Assembly (NCBI GenBank): GCA_030041475.1
Contig: JASHNU010000030.1
Coordinates: 34,051-98,050, forward strand
Origin: Candidatus Sulfotelmatobacter sp.
Lineage (GTDB): Bacteria; Acidobacteriota; Terriglobia; Terriglobales; Acidobacteriaceae
Direction: 5' to 3'
Length of the DNA: 64,000 nt
The notes beneath the pieces were generated by a model. It had not been told where the DNA came from. It was given only the letters and a program-made list of their open reading frames with translations, and did not search any database. The position numbers were made by a program, and so were the translations under genes. Shown piece by piece: positions 1-9,125 of the stretch. The first letter of the stretch is position 1, and each line of letters opens with the position of its first letter.

Positions 1-183
1 GAAGCGGTTTCCTGCCTGATGGGCCGCGACCGCCTCGCCGACCACGAGCGCGCCGGAGCGGAAATCATTACCGGCTTCGACACGTCGTGCCTCATGCATC
101 TCGAGGGACTGATTCGCCGCGAGAAGAAACCGTTGCGCGTAATGCATGTGGCCGAGATTCTGGAACAGGCCAGGCTTTCGTAA
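1..183 (+). CDS. lutA: LutA-like Fe-S oxidoreductase, C-terminal end only
   Basis: The reading frame is open from the first base and stops at 181-183, giving the last 60 residues of a protein that begins outside the window. The visible part has the pattern of the second cysteine-rich (CCG) domain of LutA/GlpC-type proteins: a Cys in VSCLMG and a later Cys in TSCLMHLEG, followed by a closing segment VMHVAEILEQA. LutA works with LutB and LutC to oxidise L-lactate to pyruvate in the cytoplasm. LutB follows 33 bases downstream on the same strand, which supports the assignment more than the short fragment does. Confidence 0.8.
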   Translation, partial: EAVSCLMGRDRLADHERAGAEIITGFDTSCLMHLEGLIRREKKPLRVMHVAEILEQARLS

Positions 184-216
184 ATCAAGCTTGCCTAAAT
201 CAGGCTTTCATAAATT

Positions 217-1596
217 ATGATCGGACACGCCGAAAAAGCCGCGCCCTTTGCCGCCAATGAAAAACGGGCGCACTGGCATGACCAGGCGCTGTGGTTCGTG
301 CGGCTGAAGCGCGACCGCCAGGCTGAAAGCATTCCCGAGTGGGAGGAGTTGCGGCAGACGGCCTCGGCCATCAAGGCGCACACGCTGTCACGCATCGCCG
401 ATTATCTGGAAGAGTTCGAGCGCAACGCGACGAACAATAGGATCCAGGTCCACTGGGCATGTGATGCGGCGGAGCACAATGCAATCGTGCACAAAATCCT
501 CGCGGATCGCGGCATCACGCGGCTGGTGAAGTCGAAGTCGATGCTCACTGAGGAATGCCACCTCAATCCTTATCTCGAAGCGCGAGGCATTGAGGTCACA
601 GACACGGACCTCGGTGAGCGCATCGTGCAGCTTCGACACGAGCCGCCCAGCCACATCGTGCTGCCGGCGATTCATCTGAAGAAAGAAGATATCGGCGAGC
701 TGTTTCACAAGGAACTCGGGACTCAGGCGGGTGCTTCTGACCCGAAATATCTGACCGAGGCCGCGCGCGGACACCTGAGGCAGAAGTTCATGGCCGCGCA
801 GGCCGGGCTGACGGGAGTGAATTTCGCTGTTGCCGAGACTGGCGGTTTCGTGGTGTGCACGAACGAAGGCAACGCCGACATGGGCACGAGCCTGCCCCGA
901 GTGCACATCGCCTGCATGGGTTTCGAGAAGCTCGTGCCCAGGAGCAAGGATCTCGCGGTCTTTCTCCGCCTCCTCGCCCGCAGCGCCACCGGCCAGCCCG
1001 TAACCAGTTACACCACGCATTTTCACGGGCCGGTGCGCGGCGGCGAACTGCACATCGTTATCGTGGACAATGGGCGGAGCACGATCCTGGGGCAGGAAAC
1101 GTTCCGGCGGTCGCTCTCCTGCATCCGCTGCGGCGCATGCATGAACACCTGTCCAGTGTTCCGGCGATCGGGCGGCTACAGCTACGGCTATACGATTCCC
1201 GGTCCGATCGGGTCTCTTCTGGCGCCGCTGCGCGATCCGAAGAATTTTGCCAGCCTGCCGTTTGCGTCGAGCCTGTGCGGTTCTTGCTCGGACGTGTGTC
1301 CAGTCAAGATCGATCTGCATCACGAGCTATACGCGTTTCGCCAGGACATGGTGCGAGGCAAGAGAGTGCCGCTTGCGAAACGGCTGGCGATGGCAGGAAT
1401 GAGCTACGTTCTTGCGCAAACCTGGGCCTACCGGCTCGCGGGCGGGCTGATGCGCGGGATCGTGCCGCGAATGCCTCGGGCGCTGGTGTACGGCCCATGG
1501 AATCCGTGGGGGCGACAGCGAGAACTGCCTCCGATGCCACGCCATAGTGCGCGGGGCCTAATCCAGCGCGACCTCACTCAGAAGGGGGCGAAGTGA
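217..1596 (+). CDS. lutB: LutB, iron-sulfur lactate utilization protein
   Basis: This is a 459-residue protein of the LutB family, the ferredoxin-like subunit of the LutABC L-lactate oxidation complex. Two 4Fe-4S motifs are visible: CIRCGACMNTCP near residue 302 and CGSCSDVCP near residue 353. The first 280 residues match the LUD (DUF162-like) domain, including the stretch VNFAVAETGG. The C-terminal tail after the second cluster is hydrophobic and basic, as in other LutB proteins. It lies between the lutA end and lutC, and its stop overlaps the lutC start by four bases, so the three are probably one operon. The start at 217 has only a weak ribosome binding site. Confidence 0.93.
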   Translation: MIGHAEKAAPFAANEKRAHWHDQALWFVRLKRDRQAESIPEWEELRQTASAIKAHTLSRIADYLEEFERNATNNRIQVHWACDAAEHNAIVHKILADRGITRLVKSKSMLTEECHLNPYLEARGIEVTDTDLGERIVQLRHEPPSHIVLPAIHLKKEDIGELFHKELGTQAGASDPKYLTEAARGHLRQKFMAAQAGLTGVNFAVAETGGFVVCTNEGNADMGTSLPRVHIACMGFEKLVPRSKDLAVFLRLLARSATGQPVTSYTTHFHGPVRGGELHIVIVDNGRSTILGQETFRRSLSCIRCGACMNTCPVFRRSGGYSYGYTIPGPIGSLLAPLRDPKNFASLPFASSLCGSCSDVCPVKIDLHHELYAFRQDMVRGKRVPLAKRLAMAGMSYVLAQTWAYRLAGGLMRGIVPRMPRALVYGPWNPWGRQRELPPMPRHSARGLIQRDLTQKGAK

Positions 1597-2183
1597 GCAG
1601 CCGTGACTCGATTCTCGCCGCTTTACGCCGCAATGCGCCGGCCACGTCGCCATTGCCTGAACCGCCGGCGGGCATTGTCTACCCCGATCCTGCAAAGCAG
1701 TTTGCGGAAGCGTTCACCTCGGTCGGCGGAAAATTTGTTCGCCTTGCGCGCCGTGAAGACATAGACCCGGAGCTGGAGAAAATCGAAGCATACGCGCACG
1801 CACGCAAGATCGCTTCGCTGGTTGCGGGCATTGGCAGATCCAATGTTGATCTCAACGGGCTGAAGGATCCGCACGAGCTTGAGGGGCTGGACGTTGCCAT
1901 CATTGCCGGTGAGTTTGGTGTCGCCGAAAACGGCGCTGTATGGGTTCCGGGAAGCGCGCTCGGTCCCCAGCGGGCGATCTTTGTCGTGACGCAGCACCTT
2001 GTGCTGGTTGTGCCGGCAAGCGAGCTCGTTCACACCATGCATCAGGCATACGAACGCATCCGCTTCCAGGGCCTTGGGTTCGGCGTATTTATTTCCGGGC
2101 CGTCGAAGACCGCCGACATTGAACAGGCGCTCGTGATCGGAGCGCACGGCGCACGCAGCTGCACGCTCTTCCTGGTGGGATAA
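1593..2183 (+). CDS. lutC: LutC, lactate utilization protein C (LUD domain)
   Basis: This 196-residue LUD-domain protein is the third subunit of the LutABC lactate oxidation system. Its GTG start overlaps the lutB stop (GTGA), which is typical of translational coupling. The family core is seen in the segments VAIIAGEFGVAENGAVW and HQAYERI near the middle and end of the protein. No cofactor motif is expected or seen. The partner permease gene lies immediately downstream in the opposite direction, which supports a role in lactate and not in another 2-hydroxyacid. Confidence 0.92.
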   Translation: MSSRDSILAALRRNAPATSPLPEPPAGIVYPDPAKQFAEAFTSVGGKFVRLARREDIDPELEKIEAYAHARKIASLVAGIGRSNVDLNGLKDPHELEGLDVAIIAGEFGVAENGAVWVPGSALGPQRAIFVVTQHLVLVVPASELVHTMHQAYERIRFQGLGFGVFISGPSKTADIEQALVIGAHGARSCTLFLVG

Positions 2184-2211
2184 GCGGGACCACCCAGAAG
2201 CTACTGAAGGC

Positions 2212-2262
2212 GAATCACTCGACCAGAATCACTCAACCCAGAATCACTGGACCAGAATCACT
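2212..2262. repeat. Four short direct repeats between lutC and lctP
   Basis: The octamer GAATCACT occurs four times, at 2212, 2226, 2241 and 2255, with a period of 14 to 15 bases and GACCA-like spacers. The last copy overlaps the lctP stop codon. The array fills the space where two convergent genes end. It has no hairpin symmetry that would make it an obvious terminator, so slippage or a protein binding array are both possible. Confidence 0.75.
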
Positions 2263-4090
2263 GCACGACCAGATGCGTGAATGGCGGCACGTACGCTTGC
2301 AGAAAGACGAGAATGCCGACCAGGCACGCGAGCGCAATGCTGTGCCAGAAAACGTAGCGCAGGATGTCGCCCTCGTGCCCGTACCATTCCGTGGCCGTGC
2401 TGGCGACCACGATGCTCTGCGCGTCGATCATTTTGCCCATCACGCCGCCCGAGCTGTTCGCCGCCGCCATGAGTTGAGGAGAGATTCCAATCTGCTGCGC
2501 CGAAATTTTCTGGAGGCTGCCGAACAGCACATTCGACGAAGTATCTGAGCCGGTCAGAGCTACGCCCAGCCATCCGAGAAGCGTGCCGAAGAAAGGATAA
2601 AGATGCCCGGTGCGCGCGAAAGCCAGGCCCATGGTGGCGTCCAGGCCTGAGTAGCGCGTGAGGATGCCGAGCGAGAGCATGGCGGCGATCGTCATCAGCG
2701 AGAATCGCACGTGCCACAAGGTCTGCCACCACATCACCACCATCTTCGGCAGCGACAGGCCCATGATGAAGCCGGAAACGATGGCGGCGAACAGAATTCC
2801 CGAACCCGTGGCGGAGACCCAGTTCAGGCCGAATACCGCGCCTTCCGCCGTCGGCTTCGCGACCACCGGAGGTACGCGCTGCACCATCTTGTTGAGGCCG
2901 TTTACGGGAATTTGCGGATTCGTGACCTTGCTCGGCAGTGGCGACCAGGAACTCATCGACGGGAAAACTTTCTCCGGCGTATTCATGATTTTCTTGCCGG
3001 TCACCGTCCCCCAACAGAAAACCAGCACGCTCAGGATCAGCCACGGCAGCCAAGCGCGAGCCACTTCGCCCCGGCTATACCCATGCGAACCGCGAGCCGC
3101 ACGCTCATCCTGTTGGCCTTCATGTCCCCAAACCTGCTTGGGCTGCCAGATCTTCAAAAAGAGGATGAGGCAGATCATCGAACTAAGGGCGGCGATGATA
3201 TCGGTCAACCACGGCCCGTGATAGTTCGAAACCAGAAACTGAGGAACGGCAAACGTAACGCCCGCGACCGCAATCGGCGGCCAAATCTCCTTCATTCCCT
3301 TGAAGCCGCAATACGCCCACACCAGCCAGAATGGCACCAGCACCGAGAAAAAGGGCAGGATGCGGCCGACTTGTGCGCCCAGCGTGACTTCGCTGTAACC
3401 CGTGACCGCCGCCAGGGCGATGATCGGCGTCGCCAGCGCGCCGTAAGCCACGGGCGCGGTGTTGGCAATCAGCGACAGTCCTGAGGCCTGTAGCGGCTTG
3501 AATCCGAGTCCGATCAGCAACGCTGCCGTGACGGCTACTGGCGTGCCGAAGCCTGACGCGCCCTCGAAGAACGCGCCGAAAGAGAAGGCAATCAGCAGGA
3601 GTTGCAGCCGCGTGTCTTGCGTGATGCCCGTCATGCTCTCTTGCAGCACCTTGAACCGCCCGGTCGCGCACGTCATGCGATACAAAAAGATGACGTTCAG
3701 GATAATCCAGCCGATCGGGAAGAACCCGTAACACGCCCCGTAAATGGCGGTGATGCTGGCCATCTTGACCGGCATGTGAAACAGGCCGCAGGCCACCAGG
3801 ATCGCCGTAACCAGGCCCAAAAATGCGGAGTAATGGGCTTTCATTCGAAACAGGGCGAGCGTGCCCAGCAGCACGACCACAGGCAGGGCGGCGCAAACAG
3901 TTGAAAGCAGCCAATGGCCCAGCGGATTGTAACCCTGCGCCCACGGTGCCGTCGGCGGAGCGCCCGTCCAGGCGAAGACCACGATAGCGAGGGCCACTAG
4001 GGCCATCAGAACGGTGGGAATCGGCCCTCCTCGCTCAGGCGTTGGGGCGGGTTTCGCAGGAGAAGCTGTGGGGCTGGCAGTAACGGCCAT
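2258..4090 (-). CDS. lctP: L-lactate permease
   Basis: This 610-residue inner membrane protein belongs to the LctP/LldP family, which imports L-lactate (and glycolate) with protons. The family signature FGAFFEGASGFGTPVAV is present near residue 172, and about a dozen hydrophobic segments are spread along the protein. It is somewhat longer than typical members (about 550 residues) because of a Pro-rich N-terminal tail and a longer polar loop in the middle. The ATG at 4090 follows GAGGTGATGC, a usable ribosome binding site. It converges with lutABC, so uptake and oxidation are encoded side by side but transcribed separately. Confidence 0.95.
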   Translation of the reverse strand: MAVTASPTASPAKPAPTPERGGPIPTVLMALVALAIVVFAWTGAPPTAPWAQGYNPLGHWLLSTVCAALPVVVLLGTLALFRMKAHYSAFLGLVTAILVACGLFHMPVKMASITAIYGACYGFFPIGWIILNVIFLYRMTCATGRFKVLQESMTGITQDTRLQLLLIAFSFGAFFEGASGFGTPVAVTAALLIGLGFKPLQASGLSLIANTAPVAYGALATPIIALAAVTGYSEVTLGAQVGRILPFFSVLVPFWLVWAYCGFKGMKEIWPPIAVAGVTFAVPQFLVSNYHGPWLTDIIAALSSMICLILFLKIWQPKQVWGHEGQQDERAARGSHGYSRGEVARAWLPWLILSVLVFCWGTVTGKKIMNTPEKVFPSMSSWSPLPSKVTNPQIPVNGLNKMVQRVPPVVAKPTAEGAVFGLNWVSATGSGILFAAIVSGFIMGLSLPKMVVMWWQTLWHVRFSLMTIAAMLSLGILTRYSGLDATMGLAFARTGHLYPFFGTLLGWLGVALTGSDTSSNVLFGSLQKISAQQIGISPQLMAAANSSGGVMGKMIDAQSIVVASTATEWYGHEGDILRYVFWHSIALACLVGILVFLQAYVPPFTHLVVQ

Positions 4091-4416
4091 GCATCACCTC
4101 GAGAAGCGAGCTGGCTAAAATCGAATCGATACGCCTCGTGCTTTTGCGCAAAAGGATGACTGCGAATGAGCCGCTTCCAGGCGCGACAATTGCGGCTCCT
4201 TCGACCTTGGAACCGGGCAAGGCTAGCACACGGTGGTGAAGCAAAACAAGAACAAGATGTTGGGGCCGTAGCCCTGCCAAACCCGGCCAAAATCACTGAT
4301 TTTTTCTCAGATTTGTGCTAACCCCTCAGCCCGCCGGCGGTCCAATGCAATGGCGGCCCAGGGCCGGTTACTTTCCTCTCATTCGTTCTTGCGTCCCTAC
4401 TGGCCTGAGGTGAAGC
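4091..4416. other. Intergenic region between divergent lctP and the ABC permeases
   Basis: This 326-base stretch separates the divergent starts of lctP and the first permease gene. I find no convincing open frame, tRNA or strong inverted repeat. It must hold promoters for both directions, but no clear -35/-10 pair stands out. Confidence 0.5.
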
Positions 4417-5673
4417 ATGCGCATGCTGGTGGACATTTTCGCCCAGACCCTGCGAACGCTTTGGGCCCATAAACTGCGTTCCTTCCTCACCATGTTCGGC
4501 ATTGCCTGGGGCGTAGGCTCGCTGCTTCTGCTGGCCGGCGTGGGCGAAGGCTTCCGCAACGGAAATCGCAGGGAACTCGAATCGTACGGCAAGAACATCA
4601 TTTTCTTCTTCGGCGGACGCGCCCCCCAGGTAGAGGGCAGCTACAATTCCATGAAATGGTTCAACCTCACCTATGACGACTACCTGGCGATCAAGAACGA
4701 GTCAACACTCGCCATGAACGTTTCACCGGTGATCGCGCGCGACGACATCCGCGCCGTCAGCGATTACACCAGTACCAACGGACAGGTCTCGGGCGTCCCC
4801 GCGATTTATAGCCATGTCCGAACCATCCCGCTGCAGGTTGGGCGCTGGATCAACGATGACGACGACAACCAGCGGCGGCGCGTGTGCGTGCTCGGACGCG
4901 AGATGACCCGCAACATGTTTCCCGGCCGGCCTGCTGTGGGTGAAACCATTCTGCTCAATGGCATCCGTTTTGAGGTGATCGGCGTGCTTTCCATGATCGG
5001 CCGAGAAGAGCAGAACGCGACCAACGTCCGCATTTTTGTTCCCTTCAATACCATGCGCGAGCTGTTTCCGCTGACCGGCGATAACTCGAAAGATGGCAAT
5101 GCGGTTTCTTTCATCAACTACACGCCGCGCAGTTTTGAAGAAAACGAACTGGCCAAGGCGGAACTGCATCGCATCGTAGCACGCAATCACGGCGGCTTCG
5201 ACCCGAACGGCGCGGACATTTGGGAAGAATGGGATACCGTCAAAAACCAGAAAACCATGGGCAAGATTTTCACCGCCATGGACTGGTTCCTGGGTGGAGT
5301 GGGCCTGGTGACGCTGGCGCTGGGCGCGATCGGCATCGTGAATATCATGCTGGTCGCGGTGTCGGAGCGCACGAACGAGATCGGTTTGCGCAAAGCCCTG
5401 GGCGCAACCCACCGCAACATTCTGTTTCAGTTCTTTCTGGAAGGCGCATTCCTCACGCTCATCAGCGGAGCGCTCGGAGTGGGCGGCGCAATGTTGGTGA
5501 TTCATCTGCTGAAGGGAGTGCAACTGCCCCAGGGGTTCGACACGCCGCGAATCGTGCCGGTATCGGCCATCAGTGCGGTGCTCGCACTGGCGCTCGCTGG
5601 TATTACTGCCGGTCTTTACCCAGCACGCAAAGCCGCGATGCTGGAACCCGTCGAAGCTTTGCGGCAGGAGTAA
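4417..5673 (+). CDS. MacB-type ABC transporter permease (first of a pair)
   Basis: This 418-residue inner membrane protein has the MacB architecture. It has one N-terminal transmembrane helix (RSFLTMFGIAWGVGSLLLLAG), a large periplasmic MacB_PCD domain over roughly residues 45-260, and three C-terminal helices with the FtsX-like motif ERTNEIGLRKALGA near residue 323. Proteins of this type use ATP hydrolysis in the cytoplasm to drive movement in the periplasm and often act in efflux or lipoprotein handling. No ATPase gene is beside it, and the protein has no nucleotide-binding domain. The start is supported by GAGGTGAAGC just upstream. The next gene begins three bases after its stop. Confidence 0.88.
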   Translation: MRMLVDIFAQTLRTLWAHKLRSFLTMFGIAWGVGSLLLLAGVGEGFRNGNRRELESYGKNIIFFFGGRAPQVEGSYNSMKWFNLTYDDYLAIKNESTLAMNVSPVIARDDIRAVSDYTSTNGQVSGVPAIYSHVRTIPLQVGRWINDDDDNQRRRVCVLGREMTRNMFPGRPAVGETILLNGIRFEVIGVLSMIGREEQNATNVRIFVPFNTMRELFPLTGDNSKDGNAVSFINYTPRSFEENELAKAELHRIVARNHGGFDPNGADIWEEWDTVKNQKTMGKIFTAMDWFLGGVGLVTLALGAIGIVNIMLVAVSERTNEIGLRKALGATHRNILFQFFLEGAFLTLISGALGVGGAMLVIHLLKGVQLPQGFDTPRIVPVSAISAVLALALAGITAGLYPARKAAMLEPVEALRQE

Positions 5674-5676
5674 GTC

Positions 5677-6924
5677 ATGACACGAGATCTGCTGGTAGAA
5701 GCGTACAGCGCGATGCGCCACAACCGACGCCGCACGGCTCTAACCATGCTGGGCATGGCCTGGGGAATTGCCACGGTTGTTATTCTGCTGGCCTTCGGCT
5801 CGGGATTTGAGCGCGCGATCACGATTCTCTTCAGCTCCTGGGGTACTGACGTCATCGGCGCTTTTCCCGGCCGCACCTCGCTGCAGGTAGGCGGCTCGAA
5901 AGCCGGAACTCAGATCCGTCTGAAAATCGCAGATGTGGACTATGTTCGCAATGAAGTTCCCATGATCAAGGGCGTGACTCCGATTTTCGACAAACAGGGA
6001 GCGACCATTCAGCACGACACCCGGACCTTCACCAACCTGTTCCTCACCGGTGTGTATCCGGTCTACCAGCGCATTCGAGCCTTCGATGTGGCCGCTGGCC
6101 GTGGGCTCAGCGAAGATGATCAGCTGCAGCATGCCCGCGTGGCTGTGATTGGCGACGAAGCCAAGCGGCGTCTGTTTTCAGGCGAACCGGCTCTGGGCCA
6201 GAACATCCGCATCAACGGTGTTAGTTTTCAGGTGGTTGGCGTTTACCAGCACAAAGTACAGAGCGGCGATGACAACGACAACACCATGGTGGTGATCCCG
6301 TTCAGCAGCATGGGCGATCTTTACGACACCCAGTACATTTCCGGCATGTTCATGGACTATGAAGGAGAAGATCATCAACAGATCGCGCGGGTCGCGCGCA
6401 GCGTGCTTGCCGGGCATCACAGCTTTCGACCAGACGATCGCCGGGCTGTGTTTATCGCAGATTTCAAGCAGGACTTCGACGAGTTTGCCGCCGTGACCAC
6501 TGCGTTGAAAGTGCTGCTGGCTTTCATTGGTGCGCTGACGCTCGGAATCGGCGGCATCGGGCTGATGAACATCATGCTGGTGTCGGTGCAGCAGCGCACG
6601 CGCGAAATCGGCGTGGAAAAAGCGTTGGGCGCCCAGAAGCGATACATTCTCTTTCAGTTTCTAGCCGAGGCTCTAGTCATTACCTTCGTGGGAGGCGCTG
6701 CCGGTGTAGGTATCGCTTACCTGATTTCCTGGGGCGTGGGAGCGTTGCCGCTGATGAGTGCCTTCGGCGACAACTTGCAGGCGGGCGACATCCATCTGCA
6801 CATCAACCTCGGCAGCTTGGCTGTGTCGTCGATTATTCTTAGCGTGGTGGGCATTCTAAGCGGAATGCTGCCGGCGATCCGCGCAGCGCAACTCGATCCT
6901 ATCGAGAGCCTGCGCTACGAATAG
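5677..6924 (+). CDS. MacB-type ABC transporter permease (second of a pair)
   Basis: This 415-residue permease is a paralogue of the gene just upstream and has the same layout: N-terminal helix (TMLGMAWGIATVVILLAFGS), MacB_PCD periplasmic domain, and three C-terminal helices with QQRTREIGVEKALGAQ. The two permeases probably form a heterodimer. A ribosome binding site (GCAGGAGTAAGTC) overlaps the end of the previous gene. The substrate cannot be told from the sequence, and the ATP-binding subunit must be encoded elsewhere. Confidence 0.88.
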   Translation: MTRDLLVEAYSAMRHNRRRTALTMLGMAWGIATVVILLAFGSGFERAITILFSSWGTDVIGAFPGRTSLQVGGSKAGTQIRLKIADVDYVRNEVPMIKGVTPIFDKQGATIQHDTRTFTNLFLTGVYPVYQRIRAFDVAAGRGLSEDDQLQHARVAVIGDEAKRRLFSGEPALGQNIRINGVSFQVVGVYQHKVQSGDDNDNTMVVIPFSSMGDLYDTQYISGMFMDYEGEDHQQIARVARSVLAGHHSFRPDDRRAVFIADFKQDFDEFAAVTTALKVLLAFIGALTLGIGGIGLMNIMLVSVQQRTREIGVEKALGAQKRYILFQFLAEALVITFVGGAAGVGIAYLISWGVGALPLMSAFGDNLQAGDIHLHINLGSLAVSSIILSVVGILSGMLPAIRAAQLDPIESLRYE

Positions 6925-6963
6925 CGTGACTGACTTAGCAAAGCAGGGATGAAGGCCCGGGAG

Positions 6964-7998
6964 TTAGTGCGCATCGCGCCAGTCGAGAATCACCTTCCCA
7001 CAATTCGCCGAGCGCATGGCTTCGAGACCGGCCTCGAAATCGCGATAAGACAGCCGGTGCGTGATGACCGGCGAGATGTCAAGGCCGCACTCCAGCATGA
7101 TCGTCATCTTGTACCAGGTTTCGTACATTTCGCGGCCATAGATGCCCTTGATCGTCAGCATGCTGAAGATCACCTGATGCCAGTCGATCGCCATTTCGCC
7201 CGCCGGGATGCCGAGCATGGCGATCTTGCCCCCATGGCACATGTTGTCGAGCATCTCGCGAAACGCTGGCGTATGGCCTGACATCTCAAGACCAACGTCG
7301 AACCCCTCCTGCATGCCGAGCTGCTTTTGCACGTCTTTGAGCCGCGTGGTCTTGGAATTCACCGCCTTGGTGACACCCATTTTTTTGGCGAGCTCCAAGC
7401 GGTACGGATTTACATCGGTGATGACAACGTAGCGCGCGCCCGCATGCCGCGCCACGGCCGCCGCCATAATTCCGATAGGACCAGCGCCAGTGACGAGCAC
7501 ATCTTCGCCAAGGACAGGAAAAGAGAGAGCCGTGTGCACGGCGTTGCCGAAAGGATCGAAGATCGCCGCAACCTCTTTATTGACTTTGGGATCGTGCCGC
7601 CAGATGTTCGACATGGGGAGCACGATATACTCGGCAAAGGCGCCGGGCCGATTCACGCCAACTCCCTTGGTGTGGGCGCAGAGATGACGCCGCCCCGCGA
7701 GGCAATTGCGGCAGCGGCCGCAGATCACGTGGCCCTCGCCACTCACCAGTTCGCCCGAGCGGAAGTCGGAGACGTTCGCTCCCACCGCCACGATTTCGCC
7801 AACGAACTCGTGACCGATCACCATGGGCACGGGAATCGTGGACTTGGCCCATTCGTCCCACTCATAAATGTGAAGATCGGTGCCGCAAATGCCGGTAAAG
7901 AGCACGCGGACTTTCACATCGTTAATTCCAAACTCCGGCTCAGGAACGTCTTCGAGCCACAGACCGCGGGCGTCCCGGCTCTTTACTATTGCTTTCAT
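6964..7998 (-). CDS. tdh: L-threonine 3-dehydrogenase
   Basis: This 344-residue zinc-dependent medium-chain dehydrogenase oxidises L-threonine to 2-amino-3-ketobutyrate using NAD. Catalytic zinc ligands are seen in [13 protein letters not shown] (Cys, about residue 38) and GHEFVGE (His-Glu). The structural zinc site is the four-Cys lobe [15 protein letters not shown] near residues 93-107. The nucleotide-binding fold has [10 protein letters not shown]. Length and motifs match bacterial Tdh closely. The usual partner, 2-amino-3-ketobutyrate ligase (Kbl), is not next to it. The gene is transcribed away from the hydroxyproline operon. Confidence 0.95.
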   Translation of the reverse strand: MKAIVKSRDARGLWLEDVPEPEFGINDVKVRVLFTGICGTDLHIYEWDEWAKSTIPVPMVIGHEFVGEIVAVGANVSDFRSGELVSGEGHVICGRCRNCLAGRRHLCAHTKGVGVNRPGAFAEYIVLPMSNIWRHDPKVNKEVAAIFDPFGNAVHTALSFPVLGEDVLVTGAGPIGIMAAAVARHAGARYVVITDVNPYRLELAKKMGVTKAVNSKTTRLKDVQKQLGMQEGFDVGLEMSGHTPAFREMLDNMCHGGKIAMLGIPAGEMAIDWHQVIFSMLTIKGIYGREMYETWYKMTIMLECGLDISPVITHRLSYRDFEAGLEAMRSANCGKVILDWRDAH

Positions 7999-8174
7999 GA
8001 ATGAACCTCGATAGGTGCTCGTAGGAAATTTCGCAACTGAGCAGTGTAGTTCATCGCGTGTAGAGATTGAAAATCTGTCGGGAGCGGGAATCCGTAGGGA
8101 TTGAATTTGGCGAATGGGTCCGGTAGTGTCTCAGTTTGCGATCCATCTTAGAGATTGGAGCAGAGGGAACATAA

Positions 8175-9125
8175 ATGGCCGGTAGTCAGCGCAGAGTTCG
8201 GGTGATCGACTCGCATACTGGCGGCGAGCCGACTCGGGTCGTCATCAGCGGCGGGCCCGAGCTCGGAACAGGGCCGCTGGCCGAGCGGCTGGAGCGCTTT
8301 CGCAGTCAGCACGACAGTTTCCGCTCAGCCGTTGTGAACGAACCGCGGGGCTCCGACGTCATGGTCGGAGCGCTGCTCTGCGAGCCTTCCGATCCTTCCT
8401 GCGCGGCCGGCGCCATCTTCTTTAATAATGTCGGTTACCTCGGCATGTGTGGGCACGGGACGATCGGCCTGGTCGCGACTTTGTCGTACACGCGGAGCAT
8501 CGAGCCCGGAATGCTGCGGATCGAGACGCCGGTTGGAATCGTCGGTGCGATCTTGCACGAGAGCGGCGAAGTCACGGTGAACAACGTTGCCAGCTATCGT
8601 CTTGCGGCTAACGTCGAAGTGGATGTCGGCGCCTACGGCAAGATCCGCGGAGACGTCGCCTGGGGCGGTAACTGGTTTTTTCTGGTGCGCGATCACAGCA
8701 TCGACTTGGAGCTCGCCAAGATTGAAGAGTTGACGAACTTTACCTGGGCGATTCGTCAAGCGCTGCACCGGCAGGCAGTCACGGGCGCGGGGAATCAAGA
8801 AATCGATCATATCGAGCTATTTGGGCCGTCATCGAGTTCCACGGCCGAAAGCAAGAATTTTGTTCTTTGTCCCGGCAAGGCCTACGACCGTTCTCCCTGC
8901 GGCACTGGAACGAGCGCGAAGCTGGCCTGCCTCTATGCCGATGGAAAAATTCGCGAAGGGCAGATTTGGCGGCAGGAGAGCATCGTCGGCAGCATTTTTG
9001 AGGGCAGCATCGCCGTTCGCGACGGCAAGGTGTATCCCAGCATCAAAGGCTCCGCGTTCGTAAACGGCGAAGGCGAGCTGGTGTTCGATCCGCGCGATCC
9101 GTTCTGCATGGGTATTCGATCATGA
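8175..9125 (+). CDS. 4-hydroxyproline 2-epimerase (proline racemase family)
   Basis: This 316-residue enzyme of the proline racemase superfamily interconverts trans-4-hydroxy-L-proline and cis-4-hydroxy-D-proline. Both catalytic cysteines are present, in GMCGHGTIG (about residue 95) and DRSPCGTGT (about residue 241). A trans-3-hydroxyproline dehydratase would have Thr at the second site, so that alternative is unlikely. The stop overlaps the next gene by four bases. The three genes that follow encode the dehydrogenase that uses the D-isomer, which favours hydroxyproline over proline as substrate. Confidence 0.9.
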   Translation: MAGSQRRVRVIDSHTGGEPTRVVISGGPELGTGPLAERLERFRSQHDSFRSAVVNEPRGSDVMVGALLCEPSDPSCAAGAIFFNNVGYLGMCGHGTIGLVATLSYTRSIEPGMLRIETPVGIVGAILHESGEVTVNNVASYRLAANVEVDVGAYGKIRGDVAWGGNWFFLVRDHSIDLELAKIEELTNFTWAIRQALHRQAVTGAGNQEIDHIELFGPSSSSTAESKNFVLCPGKAYDRSPCGTGTSAKLACLYADGKIREGQIWRQESIVGSIFEGSIAVRDGKVYPSIKGSAFVNGEGELVFDPRDPFCMGIRS

